DNA of 50,417 nucleotides from the NCBI GenBank assembly GCA_023431405.1, contig JAEYVZ010000099.1, positions 1-50,417 of the forward strand, in the 5' to 3' direction. Numbering within the stretch: position 1 is the stretch's first letter; every line of letters begins with the position of its first letter. This document shows, piece by piece, positions 18,342-27,323 of this stretch. The position numbers and the translations under genes were made by a program. The notes below the pieces were generated by a model. The model had not been told where the DNA came from. It did no database searches and was given only the letters and a program-made list of their open reading frames with translations. Source of the DNA: Actinomycetes bacterium (GTDB lineage Bacteria; Actinomycetota; Actinomycetes; Actinomycetales; Microbacteriaceae).

Positions 18342-19943
18342 TCAGCGACCGGGCAGGAAGCGGCGCACGGCGTCGACGGCGACGCGCAGCTCCGGCGCGC
18401 GGAGGATGGCCAGGAAGACGACATACACGGCGATCGTGGCGAGGCCGATCACCGCCGCCGCGGCGAGCCCCGCGAACTTGTCGGAGACGGCCCACCCGGC
18501 CGTCCCGCCGAGGAGGATGAAGACCCACCACCCCGCAGCGGCCGCGGGGATCGCGGCGATGACGAAGCGCACGACCGAGCGCGCCGCGCCACCGAGGTCG
18601 AGGGTGCCCATCTTCCGACGCAGGAGGATGACCGCCAGGGCCAGCTGCACGATGTTCGCGAGGGACTGTCCGAGGGCGATCCCGGCCGCCAGCCACTCCA
18701 GCGGGAGCGTCAGCGACGCGACGACCGTGGAGGCGATCACGAGCACCGACTGCACGAGCGTGTACAGGAAGGGCGTCCGCGTGTCGCCGAGGGCGTAGAA
18801 CGTGCGCTGGATGCCGAACTGGAACGACAGCGGAAGGAGCGCGACCAGATACGCCCCGAGCACCCAGGCCAGAGCGACCGCGCCTTCGCTTCCCGAGGTG
18901 AACACCCTCATGAGGGGGACGATGGCGGCGATCATCGCTGCGAGGATGCCCACCATGAAGACTCCGACCGTGCGGGTGAGAGCGGCGAGGTCGGAGGTGG
19001 CGGCATCCTTCCTGCCTTCTGCGACGTGTTCGCTCAGCCGGGTGTAATACGGCGTGCCGATGGAGAGGACGACGACGGAGAAGGGGAGCATGAACACGAG
19101 CCACGCGTACTGGAGCGCCGCGTTCGCCGGTCCGACCTCCGAGGCGGCGCCCACGAAGTAGGCCTGCACGGCACCGGCGATCTGGCTCACCACGACCATG
19201 AGGAACGTCCAGCCCGCCAGTCGGGCGATGTGCCGCAGTCCGATGCCCCGCCACTGGAAGTCGGGTCGCACGTGGAGTCCGGCGCGGCGCCAGAACAGCA
19301 GCAGGACGACCGCCTGCATGATGACGCCCAGCGTGGCGGTGCCGCCGAGGAGCGCGACCATCGCCGGCGTCCAGCGACCGGCGTCGGGCTGCAGGCCGAA
19401 AAGCCAGATGAATGCGCCGAAACCGGCTATCGAGACGACGTTGTTGACGATCGGGGACCACGCGAACGGCCCGAACACGCGGCGTGCGTTGAGTGCTTCG
19501 CCGAGGAGCGCGTGGAGACCGTAGAAGAACAGCTGCGGGAGGCACCAGTAGGCCAGCGCCAGGGCGAGCGCCTGTCCGTCGGGAGGGAGCTTGCCGCCGT
19601 AGATCGCGACGAGCAGCGGCGCGGCCACCATGGCGACGGCGGTGGCCCCGGCGAGCACGACCGTTCCGAGGGTCAGCAGCTTCGAGACGAATGCGTTGCC
19701 CCCATCGGAATGGGTGCGCACGGCGGTGACGATCTGCGGGACGATGATGCCGGCCAGCAGTCCCGACGAGATGAGCGTGAAGATCGTGTTCGGGAACTGG
19801 TTGGCGATGCCGAAGGCGTTGGCGGGCGTCGAGGCGACGACCCCCAGCGCGGCGGCGAGCACGAAGTTGCGGACGAGTCCTGTCACACGCGAGACGAGGG
19901 TGCCCGCCCCGATGAGGGCGCTCGAACGTCCGAGACTATGCAT
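18342..19943 (-). CDS. murJ: lipid II flippase MurJ
   Basis: MurJ exports the peptidoglycan precursor lipid II across the cytoplasmic membrane. The 533-residue protein is very hydrophobic with about 13-14 predicted helices. It shows the family start GRSSALIGAGTLVSRVTGLVRN and the conserved QFPNTIF and GEALNARRVFGPFAWSPIVNN segments. The ATG at 19943 overlaps the upstream gene's stop by eight bases, so translation is coupled; an extension of 24 codons further upstream is Arg-rich and implausible. Unlike mycobacterial MviN there is no long cytoplasmic pseudokinase tail; the protein ends at the last helix. Confidence 0.93.
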   Translation of the reverse strand: MHSLGRSSALIGAGTLVSRVTGLVRNFVLAAALGVVASTPANAFGIANQFPNTIFTLISSGLLAGIIVPQIVTAVRTHSDGGNAFVSKLLTLGTVVLAGATAVAMVAAPLLVAIYGGKLPPDGQALALALAYWCLPQLFFYGLHALLGEALNARRVFGPFAWSPIVNNVVSIAGFGAFIWLFGLQPDAGRWTPAMVALLGGTATLGVIMQAVVLLLFWRRAGLHVRPDFQWRGIGLRHIARLAGWTFLMVVVSQIAGAVQAYFVGAASEVGPANAALQYAWLVFMLPFSVVVLSIGTPYYTRLSEHVAEGRKDAATSDLAALTRTVGVFMVGILAAMIAAIVPLMRVFTSGSEGAVALAWVLGAYLVALLPLSFQFGIQRTFYALGDTRTPFLYTLVQSVLVIASTVVASLTLPLEWLAAGIALGQSLANIVQLALAVILLRRKMGTLDLGGAARSVVRFVIAAIPAAAAGWWVFILLGGTAGWAVSDKFAGLAAAAVIGLATIAVYVVFLAILRAPELRVAVDAVRRFLPGR

Positions 19944-22146
19944 CCGGCTTCTCCTCCGCGGCTGCGCGTGCAGCGTCTTCGGCGGCGTTCTCCTCCGCGA
20001 CCTTCTCTTCGGCACGGGCCGTCGCCGTCAGGGCACGGCGATCCGCACGGCGCTTGCGCATCCGCAGCACGGTGCGGATGACTCCCAGGAGGAGGAACAC
20101 CGAGACGAGCACCGTCATCACGACGATCCCCACTCCCTCCCATTCCGCCTGGACGGAGATCGTCACCGTGATCGGCTCGCTGATGGGGATCATCGTGCGA
20201 CTGCGCAGCTGCAGAGACAGGCTCGACTCCCCGTTGCCCACGCGGGCCTCCACGGGCACGTCGACGCGCGTCGTCTGGCTCTCGCCGACCGTGACGTCTG
20301 TGGTGCGCTGCACGACCAGACGCAGATCGTTCGGTTCGGTGATGAGCACGAGCGACACGGGCCACGGCAGCGCGTTTCGCACGGCGAAGGTGAGCGGTGC
20401 GCTGGAGCCGAGCAGGTTGATGTCGGGCGAGGGCACGATGGAGACCGCGTCGAGCGTGTCCCGCGTCTGCTGGCGGTGAGCGGTCACGGCATCCGACCAC
20501 GCGGGGATGTCGCTGAGCCACCCGTTGCCCATGATCTGGAGGATCTCGGCGCGTTCCGGGGCGAGGAGCACGGCCGGGTCTTCGAGGATCGACGCGAACT
20601 GGGTGAGATCGGCTTCACCGCTGAGGAAGCTGGTGAGGGCGGACACGCGCCGGTCGTCGGCGGGGATGTCGTCGACGCGCACGGAGCTCGACGCGGTGGT
20701 CAGCAGGCGCTCCATGCCGATGGCGGTGCGGCCGTCGAGGCGTGAGGCCGCGCGCACGGTGGTGCGCAGCGCGGTCGCCGACCTGTCGTCAGCGCGGTCG
20801 ACCGTCACGAGCAGCGGGGTGCGGCGCGAGGAGAACGTCGCATAGGCCGCGGCTTCGGCGAGTGACGCATCGCGGTCGACCGTCACCTCGCTCGTGCTCG
20901 CCGCGTGCAGAGCCTCCGAGATGTCGGCGTCGTAGACGAGGAGCTCGGCGTCGCCCGCGACGGCCCGTGGACCGCGTTCACCCCGTACGGTGTCGGACGG
21001 GACGAGCGTGAGGGAGCCGGCGGGGCTGTCGCCGGCCTCGCCCAGACCTGCGACGACCGCCCGCCCCGCCGTGCCGCCGGCCGGCCAGAACACGTCGCTG
21101 CGCGCGCGGCCGATGTCGGTGAGCGCGTCGATGTCGGGAAGGGTCGGCTGTCCCTCCACCCCGGATGCGGGTGAGGGCGACGGTTCTGGAGCGACTCCGC
21201 TGAACCCCTCGAGGTCGAGTTCGGGGGCGAGGTCGTCGACGGTCAGCGGTTCCCGCAGGCCCGCGTTGAACTGCACGGCGAGGTCGGCGTCACCGTACTG
21301 GAGGGCGAAGCGGGTCTGCGGCATCGTGAGGAGGTCTTGCAGCCACCGCGTGGCCGACTCGGGGGCGGTGGTACCGAGCACCCGGATCGCGGCGACGATG
21401 GCGGGATCGACGGCAAGGATCGCATCGGTGCCGACGACCGCGTTCAGCTGTGCGCTCAGGCTCCCTGTGGGAGCGGTGAGCTCGGCGAGTTCGTCTCGGG
21501 TGAGGAGGGCGGTGGCGCGGGCGGGAGCGGTGATGGGGACGACGACGGCGACCTGACCGGTGCCGCCGTCGTCGGCGACGGTCCATACCCCACGCGCTTC
21601 GAGCGTGCCCTGCGCCGACGCGTAGGTGCCGCGGAGGGCGTACACGCCCGGTTCGAGGTCGTCACCGGGTTCGACGGTCTTCGTCACCGTCGTCTGTCCG
21701 CGCGCGGCGATGCTGTCGATCACGGCCGAGCCGATGCGCCGCAGCGCCGGGTCGGTGTCGCCGGCGAGCCACGAGGAGACCTGAGCGCGGGTGCGCAGGG
21801 GCGTCCGGCTGACCGTGATGTCGACCTGGCCTGCGCCGACGGTCGAGAAACCGGGATTGTCGACCGACATCGTCACCTGCAGCTCGCCGTCGGCGCCCAG
21901 GATGCCGTCGGCCTCCGCGGCGATGCGGAACTCGAGCGGGCGCGACGCGGGTGCGCTCCCGGCTTCCGGCACGGATGCCGCGGAGGTGTCTGCGCGTGCG
22001 GCGGCGACGCCGATGGGCGCCCCTCCGAGAAGGCCGAGCGACGCGACGACCGCGAGCACGGCGCGTATGCGCGCGCCCGTGGTGCGAGGGGCGCGCGCCG
22101 CGGCGGCGTGTGGTGTCAGGGTCATGGCAGCAGGTGCGCGATCCAT
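19936..22146 (-). CDS. DUF6049-type exported protein upstream of murJ
   Basis: The 736-residue protein has a signal-like hydrophobic stretch (about residues 25-50), a long extracellular Ala/Thr/Asp-rich region, and a C-terminal transmembrane helix (about 682-705). An Arg/Glu-rich cytoplasmic tail follows. Its place directly before murJ corresponds to the mycobacterial gene before mviN (Rv3909) and the DUF6049 family; function is unknown but probably tied to envelope synthesis. Two in-frame ATGs (22146 and 22125) are possible and neither has a clear ribosome site. The stop overlaps the murJ start. The NUDIX gene often adjacent in mycobacteria is not present here. Confidence 0.8.
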   Translation of the reverse strand: MDRAPAAMTLTPHAAAARAPRTTGARIRAVLAVVASLGLLGGAPIGVAAARADTSAASVPEAGSAPASRPLEFRIAAEADGILGADGELQVTMSVDNPGFSTVGAGQVDITVSRTPLRTRAQVSSWLAGDTDPALRRIGSAVIDSIAARGQTTVTKTVEPGDDLEPGVYALRGTYASAQGTLEARGVWTVADDGGTGQVAVVVPITAPARATALLTRDELAELTAPTGSLSAQLNAVVGTDAILAVDPAIVAAIRVLGTTAPESATRWLQDLLTMPQTRFALQYGDADLAVQFNAGLREPLTVDDLAPELDLEGFSGVAPEPSPSPASGVEGQPTLPDIDALTDIGRARSDVFWPAGGTAGRAVVAGLGEAGDSPAGSLTLVPSDTVRGERGPRAVAGDAELLVYDADISEALHAASTSEVTVDRDASLAEAAAYATFSSRRTPLLVTVDRADDRSATALRTTVRAASRLDGRTAIGMERLLTTASSSVRVDDIPADDRRVSALTSFLSGEADLTQFASILEDPAVLLAPERAEILQIMGNGWLSDIPAWSDAVTAHRQQTRDTLDAVSIVPSPDINLLGSSAPLTFAVRNALPWPVSLVLITEPNDLRLVVQRTTDVTVGESQTTRVDVPVEARVGNGESSLSLQLRSRTMIPISEPITVTISVQAEWEGVGIVVMTVLVSVFLLLGVIRTVLRMRKRRADRRALTATARAEEKVAEENAAEDAARAAAEEKPDA

Positions 22147-22233
22147 GACCGCAGCACTGGAGGCATTCTATGGTTCGGTGCCGTGTGCCACCTCAATGCC
22201 CGCCGGCGGGCGCGGCGCGAGAGGCTTCGGCGC

Positions 22234-22274
22234 GACTCCGCCCCCGTCGAACAGGTGTCGGCGGGGGCGGAGTC
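22234..22274 (-). terminator. hairpin after the surface-protein gene
   Basis: A perfect 13-bp stem (GACTCCGCCCCCG and its complement) with a 15-base loop lies 18 bases past the stop codon of the leftward surface-protein gene. No strong T run follows. It probably separates that gene from the DUF6049-murJ unit starting at 22146. Confidence 0.6.
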
Positions 22275-22291
22275 GTCGTGTGCGGCGGAGG

Positions 22292-23941
22292 TCAGCGCAG
22301 GGCGAGGTGCGCGCCCTTACCGCGCCTTCTGGCTGCTCGGGCTGTCAGAAGAACGAGGCCGGCCAGGAGCAGTCCGGCGCCGAAGAGCGCGGTCACTCCC
22401 GGTGTGCCCTCGGAGCCCGTTGCGGCGAGCTCATCCGCGCCGCCGCCAATGGTGACGGCGACCGAGGCGACCTCCACGCCGTCCAGGAGCACGACGATGT
22501 GGTGATCGCCCGCGGGGGTGTCGGCGGGGATCCGCACCGTGGCCTTCAGCGTGCCGTCGCCTGCAGACGTGAACGTGCCGAGGGCGACGGGCGTTGAGTG
22601 CAGCTCGAGGTCGTACGCCGTGTCGAACAGGAGGCCCCAGATGGTGACCGTCAGCTCGTCGCCGGCGGCGACCGATCGGCCCGATCCGCCGACGGAGAGC
22701 GTCGGCGCGGCGATGAGGCCGCTGGGCGCGGTCGCGATCTCGTACGGCTGCGTCTGCGGGGCCGACACGGTCGCGACCGCGTAGACCGATTCGCCGACGA
22801 GATCGCGGGTGAGCTCGAGTGTCGCCTCGTCGGCGCCGGCGATGGCCGTGCCGTCGGAGAGATGCCACTGCCAAGCGACCGCGGTGGGGGTGGGGCTCCA
22901 CCCGGCGGCGCTGAGGGATGCCGTCAGCGTGCTGCCCAGGGCGTGGTGTCCGCGCAGCACGGGCGCATCGCCCGGTGTGAACGAGGCCAGATGGATGCCA
23001 CGGGAGAAGGCCGAGTTGGTCGTCACATAGTCGTGCGTGTCGGTCGCCGAGAGGGTGGCGACGGCGTAGACGGCGGTGCCGCGGAGCGCGCTGGTGGCCG
23101 TGATCCGCGTGCCGGTGCCGAGGTGGGCGCCGGTGTCGACCCGGTACCAGTCGTAGACGATCGCTTCGGGAGCAGGGGTGATTCCGGTCGTGTCGAGGCT
23201 GACGGTGAAGTCGGTGCCGACGGCGCCGGTGCCGCTGATGGTGGGAGCGCCGACGCCGTCGAACGCACGGAGGCGCACGGTGGCCGAGAACGGCGAGTTC
23301 GCGGTGACGTAGTCCTGACGGTCGGCTGCCGAGAGGGTGGCGATGACGTAGAGCGGGGTGCCGAGGAGGGCGCTGGTGGCGGTGAGTGTCGAGCCGGTTC
23401 CGACCGACGCTCCCGTGTCGACGCGGAACCACTCGTAGGCCACGGCATCCGGTGCGGGGGTGACCCCGCTCGTGTCGATGGATGCGGTGAAGTCGGTGCC
23501 GATGACGCCGCTGCCGCTGACGGTCGGATCGATGACGTTCGTGAAGCCGCCTTCGTGGACGGTCGCGGAGAACGGCGAGTTGAGAGTGACGTAGTCGCCG
23601 TAGCCGTCGGCCTGCAGGCGGGCGATGACGTACACGCCGGTGCCCTCCAGCGCGCGGGTGACGACGAGCTCTTCACCGGTGCCGACGGGCGCGCCGGTGT
23701 CCACCCGGTACCACGTGTAGGTGACGGTGGTGGGCGTCGGCGTGGTGGCGGAGGTGTCGAGGGATGCCGTGAGGGTGTCGCCGATCGCGGCGGAGCCGGC
23801 GATGACGGGCGTTCCCACGTTCGAGAAGGAGAGGACGGCCATCGCGGCGGGGGGTGCGACGATCGCGGCGGCGAAGGTGAGGCAGACGGCGAGGAGGGCG
23901 GCGCGGAGGCGGCCTCGCGCGCGGGGGGAACGGCGGTGCAC
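22292..23941 (-). CDS. repeat-containing surface protein with LAATG sorting signal
   Basis: The 549-residue protein has an Arg-rich signal peptide (about 1-35, cleavage after AMA). Four tandem repeats of about 94 residues (39-132, 133-226, 227-320, 321-412) follow, then a beta-rich domain to about 500. The C-terminus is a sorting signal: LAATG at 505-509, a hydrophobic helix and a basic RRRGK tail. LAxTG-type signals are anchored to peptidoglycan by class E-like sortases in high-GC Gram-positives; no sortase gene is in this window. Repeats share the pattern YxWYRVDTGAxxGTG...YVTxNSxFS and look like Ig-type modules. The GTG start at 23941 has AAAGGA eight bases upstream. Ligand or role is unknown. 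Confidence 0.85.
   Translation of the reverse strand: MHRRSPRARGRLRAALLAVCLTFAAAIVAPPAAMAVLSFSNVGTPVIAGSAAIGDTLTASLDTSATTPTPTTVTYTWYRVDTGAPVGTGEELVVTRALEGTGVYVIARLQADGYGDYVTLNSPFSATVHEGGFTNVIDPTVSGSGVIGTDFTASIDTSGVTPAPDAVAYEWFRVDTGASVGTGSTLTATSALLGTPLYVIATLSAADRQDYVTANSPFSATVRLRAFDGVGAPTISGTGAVGTDFTVSLDTTGITPAPEAIVYDWYRVDTGAHLGTGTRITATSALRGTAVYAVATLSATDTHDYVTTNSAFSRGIHLASFTPGDAPVLRGHHALGSTLTASLSAAGWSPTPTAVAWQWHLSDGTAIAGADEATLELTRDLVGESVYAVATVSAPQTQPYEIATAPSGLIAAPTLSVGGSGRSVAAGDELTVTIWGLLFDTAYDLELHSTPVALGTFTSAGDGTLKATVRIPADTPAGDHHIVVLLDGVEVASVAVTIGGGADELAATGSEGTPGVTALFGAGLLLAGLVLLTARAARRRGKGAHLALR
22706..23827 (-). repeat. four tandem Ig-like protein repeats
   Basis: Four consecutive repeat units of about 280 bp encode modules of about 94 residues. 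The first three are clearly homologous (shared RVDTGA, GTG, TSAL or TRAL, DYVT, NS.FS); the fourth is more diverged (WHLSDGTAIAG). Units vary enough that recent slippage is unlikely. Confidence 0.8.
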
Positions 23942-24135
23942 GGGGGATCCTTTCGTGCCCGTGGGCGCGCCGGAGTGGCAGCGAGTTCGGGCTCTCTCCG
24001 AAGGTCCCACACCGCGGCGGTGCGCCGTGCGATCGGCTCGGAGAGGAAACTTTTTTCTCAGGCCCGGTCGGCACGCCCTTAGATGTGCGAGCGCCGTCCT
24101 GGTTCGATCTGGTTCAGCCGCGGTTGAATGGACGG

Positions 24136-25674
24136 ATGCATGCACCGCATCCTGATCCCGCCGCCTCCGCCGCGCTCCGTGACGACCTGATCGCCGCGGG
24201 GTACACGGCCGACGCCATCCGCTCCGCATGGGGACCACTGGCGGACGAGGCGGTCGGGCACGGGCTGACGGACCCTGCCGTCACCGCCCTCGGCACCCGT
24301 GCCGACGCGCTCGCGGTGCTCGCACGGCTGCTCTTCCTCGGGGTGGCGGTCGACGTCGTCGCCGCAGAGGCCGCCCTTCCGCGCTGCGGAGTGGCGGGGC
24401 TCGCGGCGCTGCGCCTTGCCGAGGTCGCCGACGGCGAGGTCGTGCCGCTCGTCCTGGTGCGCCCGCAAGACGTGGATGACGAAGCGGGCGCCGGCGGCTG
24501 GTGGATCGCCAGTGACCTCGACGAAGCCGCGCTCATCGCGCAGCGGCGGGGAAGCGCGCTTCCGACCGACCATGTGCTGGGGGTGGGTGGGGCCTCCCTC
24601 ACGCTCGCCGGGCTGCAGCTGCCGAGCGCCGTCGATCGCGTGCTCGACATCGGCACGGGATGCGGCATCCAGGCCCTGCGTGCCCGTCACCATGCCCGCC
24701 GCGTCGTCGCGACCGACGTGTCGGAACGTGCGCTCGCCTTCACGCGGCTCAACGCACTTCTCAACGACGTCGACGGCATCGAGACACGCGCGGGGAGCCT
24801 TTTCGATCCCGTGGCCGACGGGGAGGAGTTCGACCGGGTCGTCTCCAATCCCCCGTTCGTCATCACCCCCCGGGTGGCGGGCGTGCCGGAATACGAGTAC
24901 CGCGACGCCGGCTACGCGGGCGACGACCTCATCTCGTCGTTCGTCGCGGGCGTCGGCCGGGTCCTCGCACCCGGTGGCATCGCGCAGCTCCTGGGCAACT
25001 GGGAGTATCGCGCCGGAAGCGACGGGCTCGATCGTGTGCGCACATGGGTCGACAGCTCGCCCGTTCCCCTGGAGGCGTGGGTGATCGAGCGCGAGAGGCT
25101 CGATCCGCTCGCCTACGCGGAGCTGTGGGTGCGTGACGGCGGAACCACCGCCGGAACGTCGGACTACAGCCGGCTCGTCCACGCATGGCTCGAGGACTTC
25201 GCCCACCGGGAGGTCAGTGCCGTCGGCTTCGGCTACCTGGTGCTGCGTCGTCCGGCCGACGGTGAGCCGCGACTTCGCCGCTTCGAGCGGGTGGGACAGC
25301 CCGTGACCGGCGCGCTCGGCCCGCACCTGCTCGCCGCCCTCGACGCGTGGGACCGCGCAAGCTCCCTCGACGACACGGCGCTCGCGGCATGCTCCCTCGT
25401 CGTGGCGGGCGATGTCACCGAGGCGCGCCACCACCTTCCCGGCCACGAGGACCCGAGCGTGATCGAACTGCGCCAGGGCGGCGGGTTCGCCCGGGTGATC
25501 GACGTCGACCCGGCGCTGGCCGCGCTGGTCGGCGCGTGCGACGGCGACCTTCCGGTGGGAGCCCTGATCGACGCGATCGCCGACCTCCTCGAGGCGGATG
25601 CCGCAGCGCTGCGCACAGACCTGATCCCGCGCGTGCGGGAGCTGCTCTTCACCGGGTTCCTCACCTTCGCGTGA
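24136..25674 (+). CDS. SAM-dependent methyltransferase with NPPF motif
   Basis: The 512-residue protein has an N-terminal helical domain (1-140), a class I methyltransferase core with motif I DIGTGCGIQ at 171-179 and motif IV NPPF at 238-241, and a C-terminal domain of unknown role (about 360-512). NPPF/NPPY is characteristic of enzymes methylating amide or exocyclic nitrogens in glutamine, adenine or guanine, such as the PrmC and RsmC families. This longer actinobacterial three-domain form is often annotated only as methyltransferase, so the substrate is not assignable. The ATG at 24136 is the best-placed start. It is divergent from the surface-protein gene and followed by pcnA after 71 bp. 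Confidence 0.83.
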   Translation: MHAPHPDPAASAALRDDLIAAGYTADAIRSAWGPLADEAVGHGLTDPAVTALGTRADALAVLARLLFLGVAVDVVAAEAALPRCGVAGLAALRLAEVADGEVVPLVLVRPQDVDDEAGAGGWWIASDLDEAALIAQRRGSALPTDHVLGVGGASLTLAGLQLPSAVDRVLDIGTGCGIQALRARHHARRVVATDVSERALAFTRLNALLNDVDGIETRAGSLFDPVADGEEFDRVVSNPPFVITPRVAGVPEYEYRDAGYAGDDLISSFVAGVGRVLAPGGIAQLLGNWEYRAGSDGLDRVRTWVDSSPVPLEAWVIERERLDPLAYAELWVRDGGTTAGTSDYSRLVHAWLEDFAHREVSAVGFGYLVLRRPADGEPRLRRFERVGQPVTGALGPHLLAALDAWDRASSLDDTALAACSLVVAGDVTEARHHLPGHEDPSVIELRQGGGFARVIDVDPALAALVGACDGDLPVGALIDAIADLLEADAAALRTDLIPRVRELLFTGFLTFA

Positions 25675-25745
25675 GCGCCGTCGCGGTGGCAGGGGGCGGC
25701 TGCCGGGCAGGCGTGCGCGCGCACCCCCGCCGGTAGGCTCGAAGC

Positions 25746-27194
25746 ATGCTCAACATGGCCGAGGGTCTCGCCCGGATCGGTGCGCTCGCCGCCGCCCCGG
25801 TGACGGCGACCCTGGCGGAGGCTTTCGCCGCGGCAGGGTACGAACTGGCGATCGTGGGCGGCCCGGTGCGCGACGCTCTGCTCGGACGCACGACGAACGA
25901 CCTCGACTACACGACGGATGCGCGGCCCGACGACATCCTCCGCATCGTCTCGCCGATCGCCACGGCGACGTGGGATGTCGGACGCGAGTTCGGCACGATC
26001 GCCGCGAAGGTGCACGGTGAGCAGGTCGAGATCACGACGTACCGTGCCGACAGCTACGACGGGGTGACGCGCAAGCCCACCGTGGAGTTCGGCGACACGC
26101 TCGAGCACGATCTCGTGCGGCGCGACTTCACGGTGAACGCCATGGCACTCCGGGTGCCCGGCCCCACGCTGGTCGACCCCACGGGGGGTGTCGAAGACCT
26201 CCTCGCGGGGGTGCTGCGCACTCCCAGCGATCCGCATGTGAGCTTCGGCGACGATCCGCTCCGGATGCTGCGCGCGGCACGCTTCTCAGCCCAGCTCGGC
26301 TTCCAGGTCGCGCCCGAGACAAGGGCCGCGATGGCAGAGCTGCGCGAGACGCTGCGCATCGTGAGTGCCGAGCGCGTCCAGGGTGAGCTCGTGAAGCTGC
26401 TCCAGACCGACGATCCGGTGCGCGGCATCCGGATCCTCGTGGATACGGGACTCGCCGACGAGTTCCTCCCGGAGATCCCCGCGCTGCGCCTCGAGGTCGA
26501 CGAGCACCACCATCACAAAGACGTCTACGAGCACTCCCTCACGGTGCTCCGACAGGCGATCGAGCTGGAGCACGCCCGCCATCCCGACGCGAAGCCCGAT
26601 GTGCGCCTGCGTCTGGCAGCCCTTCTCCACGACATCGGCAAGCCCGCGACCCGCAAGCTCGAACCGGGCGGCGGGGTGAGCTTCCACCATCACGACGTGA
26701 AGGGAGCCCGCCTCGCTCGCAAGCGACTCTCTGCTCTGCGATTCGACACCGCGACGATCCAGTCGGTGACCCAGCTCATCGAGCAGCATCTGCGCTTCTT
26801 CGGCTACGCGGAGGGCGCGTGGACCGATTCCGCCGTGCGGCGCTACGTGCGCGACGCCGGCGACGAGCTGGAGCGTCTCCACATCCTCACGCGAGCCGAC
26901 GTCACCACCCGCAACAAGCGCAAGGCGGCAACGCTCCGGGCGGCGTACGACGACATCGAGCGCCGGATCGCGGAACTCGCCGCGCAGGAGGAGCTCGACG
27001 CGATGCGTCCCGAACTCGACGGCAACCGCATCCAGGAGGTGCTCGGCATCCCCCCGGGGCGGGAAGTCGGCGAGGCGTACCGATTCCTGCTCGACCTGCG
27101 GCTCGACGAAGGCGTCGTCGGGCCCGACGTCGCCGAAGAGCGCCTCCGCGCCTGGTGGGCCGATCGCACCGCACCCGGGGCCGATCGCCGCTGA
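25746..27194 (+). CDS. pcnA: CCA tRNA nucleotidyltransferase
   Basis: This 482-residue protein belongs to the class II nucleotidyltransferase family that adds or repairs the CCA end of tRNAs. In actinobacteria the gene near murJ and parB is annotated pcnA/cca. The head domain has GGPVRDALLGR and the metal-binding DLDYTT; RRDFTVNAMAL follows. An HD domain with HDIGKPATRK occupies the middle (about 270-370). The start ATG at 25746 is accompanied by a second ATG three codons in. At least one tRNA here (tRNA-Ile) lacks an encoded complete CCA and would need it. malQ follows after 129 bp. Confidence 0.94.
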   Translation: MLNMAEGLARIGALAAAPVTATLAEAFAAAGYELAIVGGPVRDALLGRTTNDLDYTTDARPDDILRIVSPIATATWDVGREFGTIAAKVHGEQVEITTYRADSYDGVTRKPTVEFGDTLEHDLVRRDFTVNAMALRVPGPTLVDPTGGVEDLLAGVLRTPSDPHVSFGDDPLRMLRAARFSAQLGFQVAPETRAAMAELRETLRIVSAERVQGELVKLLQTDDPVRGIRILVDTGLADEFLPEIPALRLEVDEHHHHKDVYEHSLTVLRQAIELEHARHPDAKPDVRLRLAALLHDIGKPATRKLEPGGGVSFHHHDVKGARLARKRLSALRFDTATIQSVTQLIEQHLRFFGYAEGAWTDSAVRRYVRDAGDELERLHILTRADVTTRNKRKAATLRAAYDDIERRIAELAAQEELDAMRPELDGNRIQEVLGIPPGREVGEAYRFLLDLRLDEGVVGPDVAEERLRAWWADRTAPGADRR

Positions 27195-27323
27195 TCGCCG
27201 GTGGGCGACACGCGCGCTCACCACACCTACACTGGGTGAACTTCTCGCGTCCCGCGGCACGGCTCCCTGGCACGACGGCGGCGCGGCGCATTCTGGAGGA
27301 GGCCGGCAGGTGACGGGGGAGAG

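Noticed and set aside
23942..24238. 99-codon upstream extension of the surface protein
   Set aside because: The extension is Arg-rich and precedes a proper signal peptide; GTG 23941 has an AAAGGA ribosome site.
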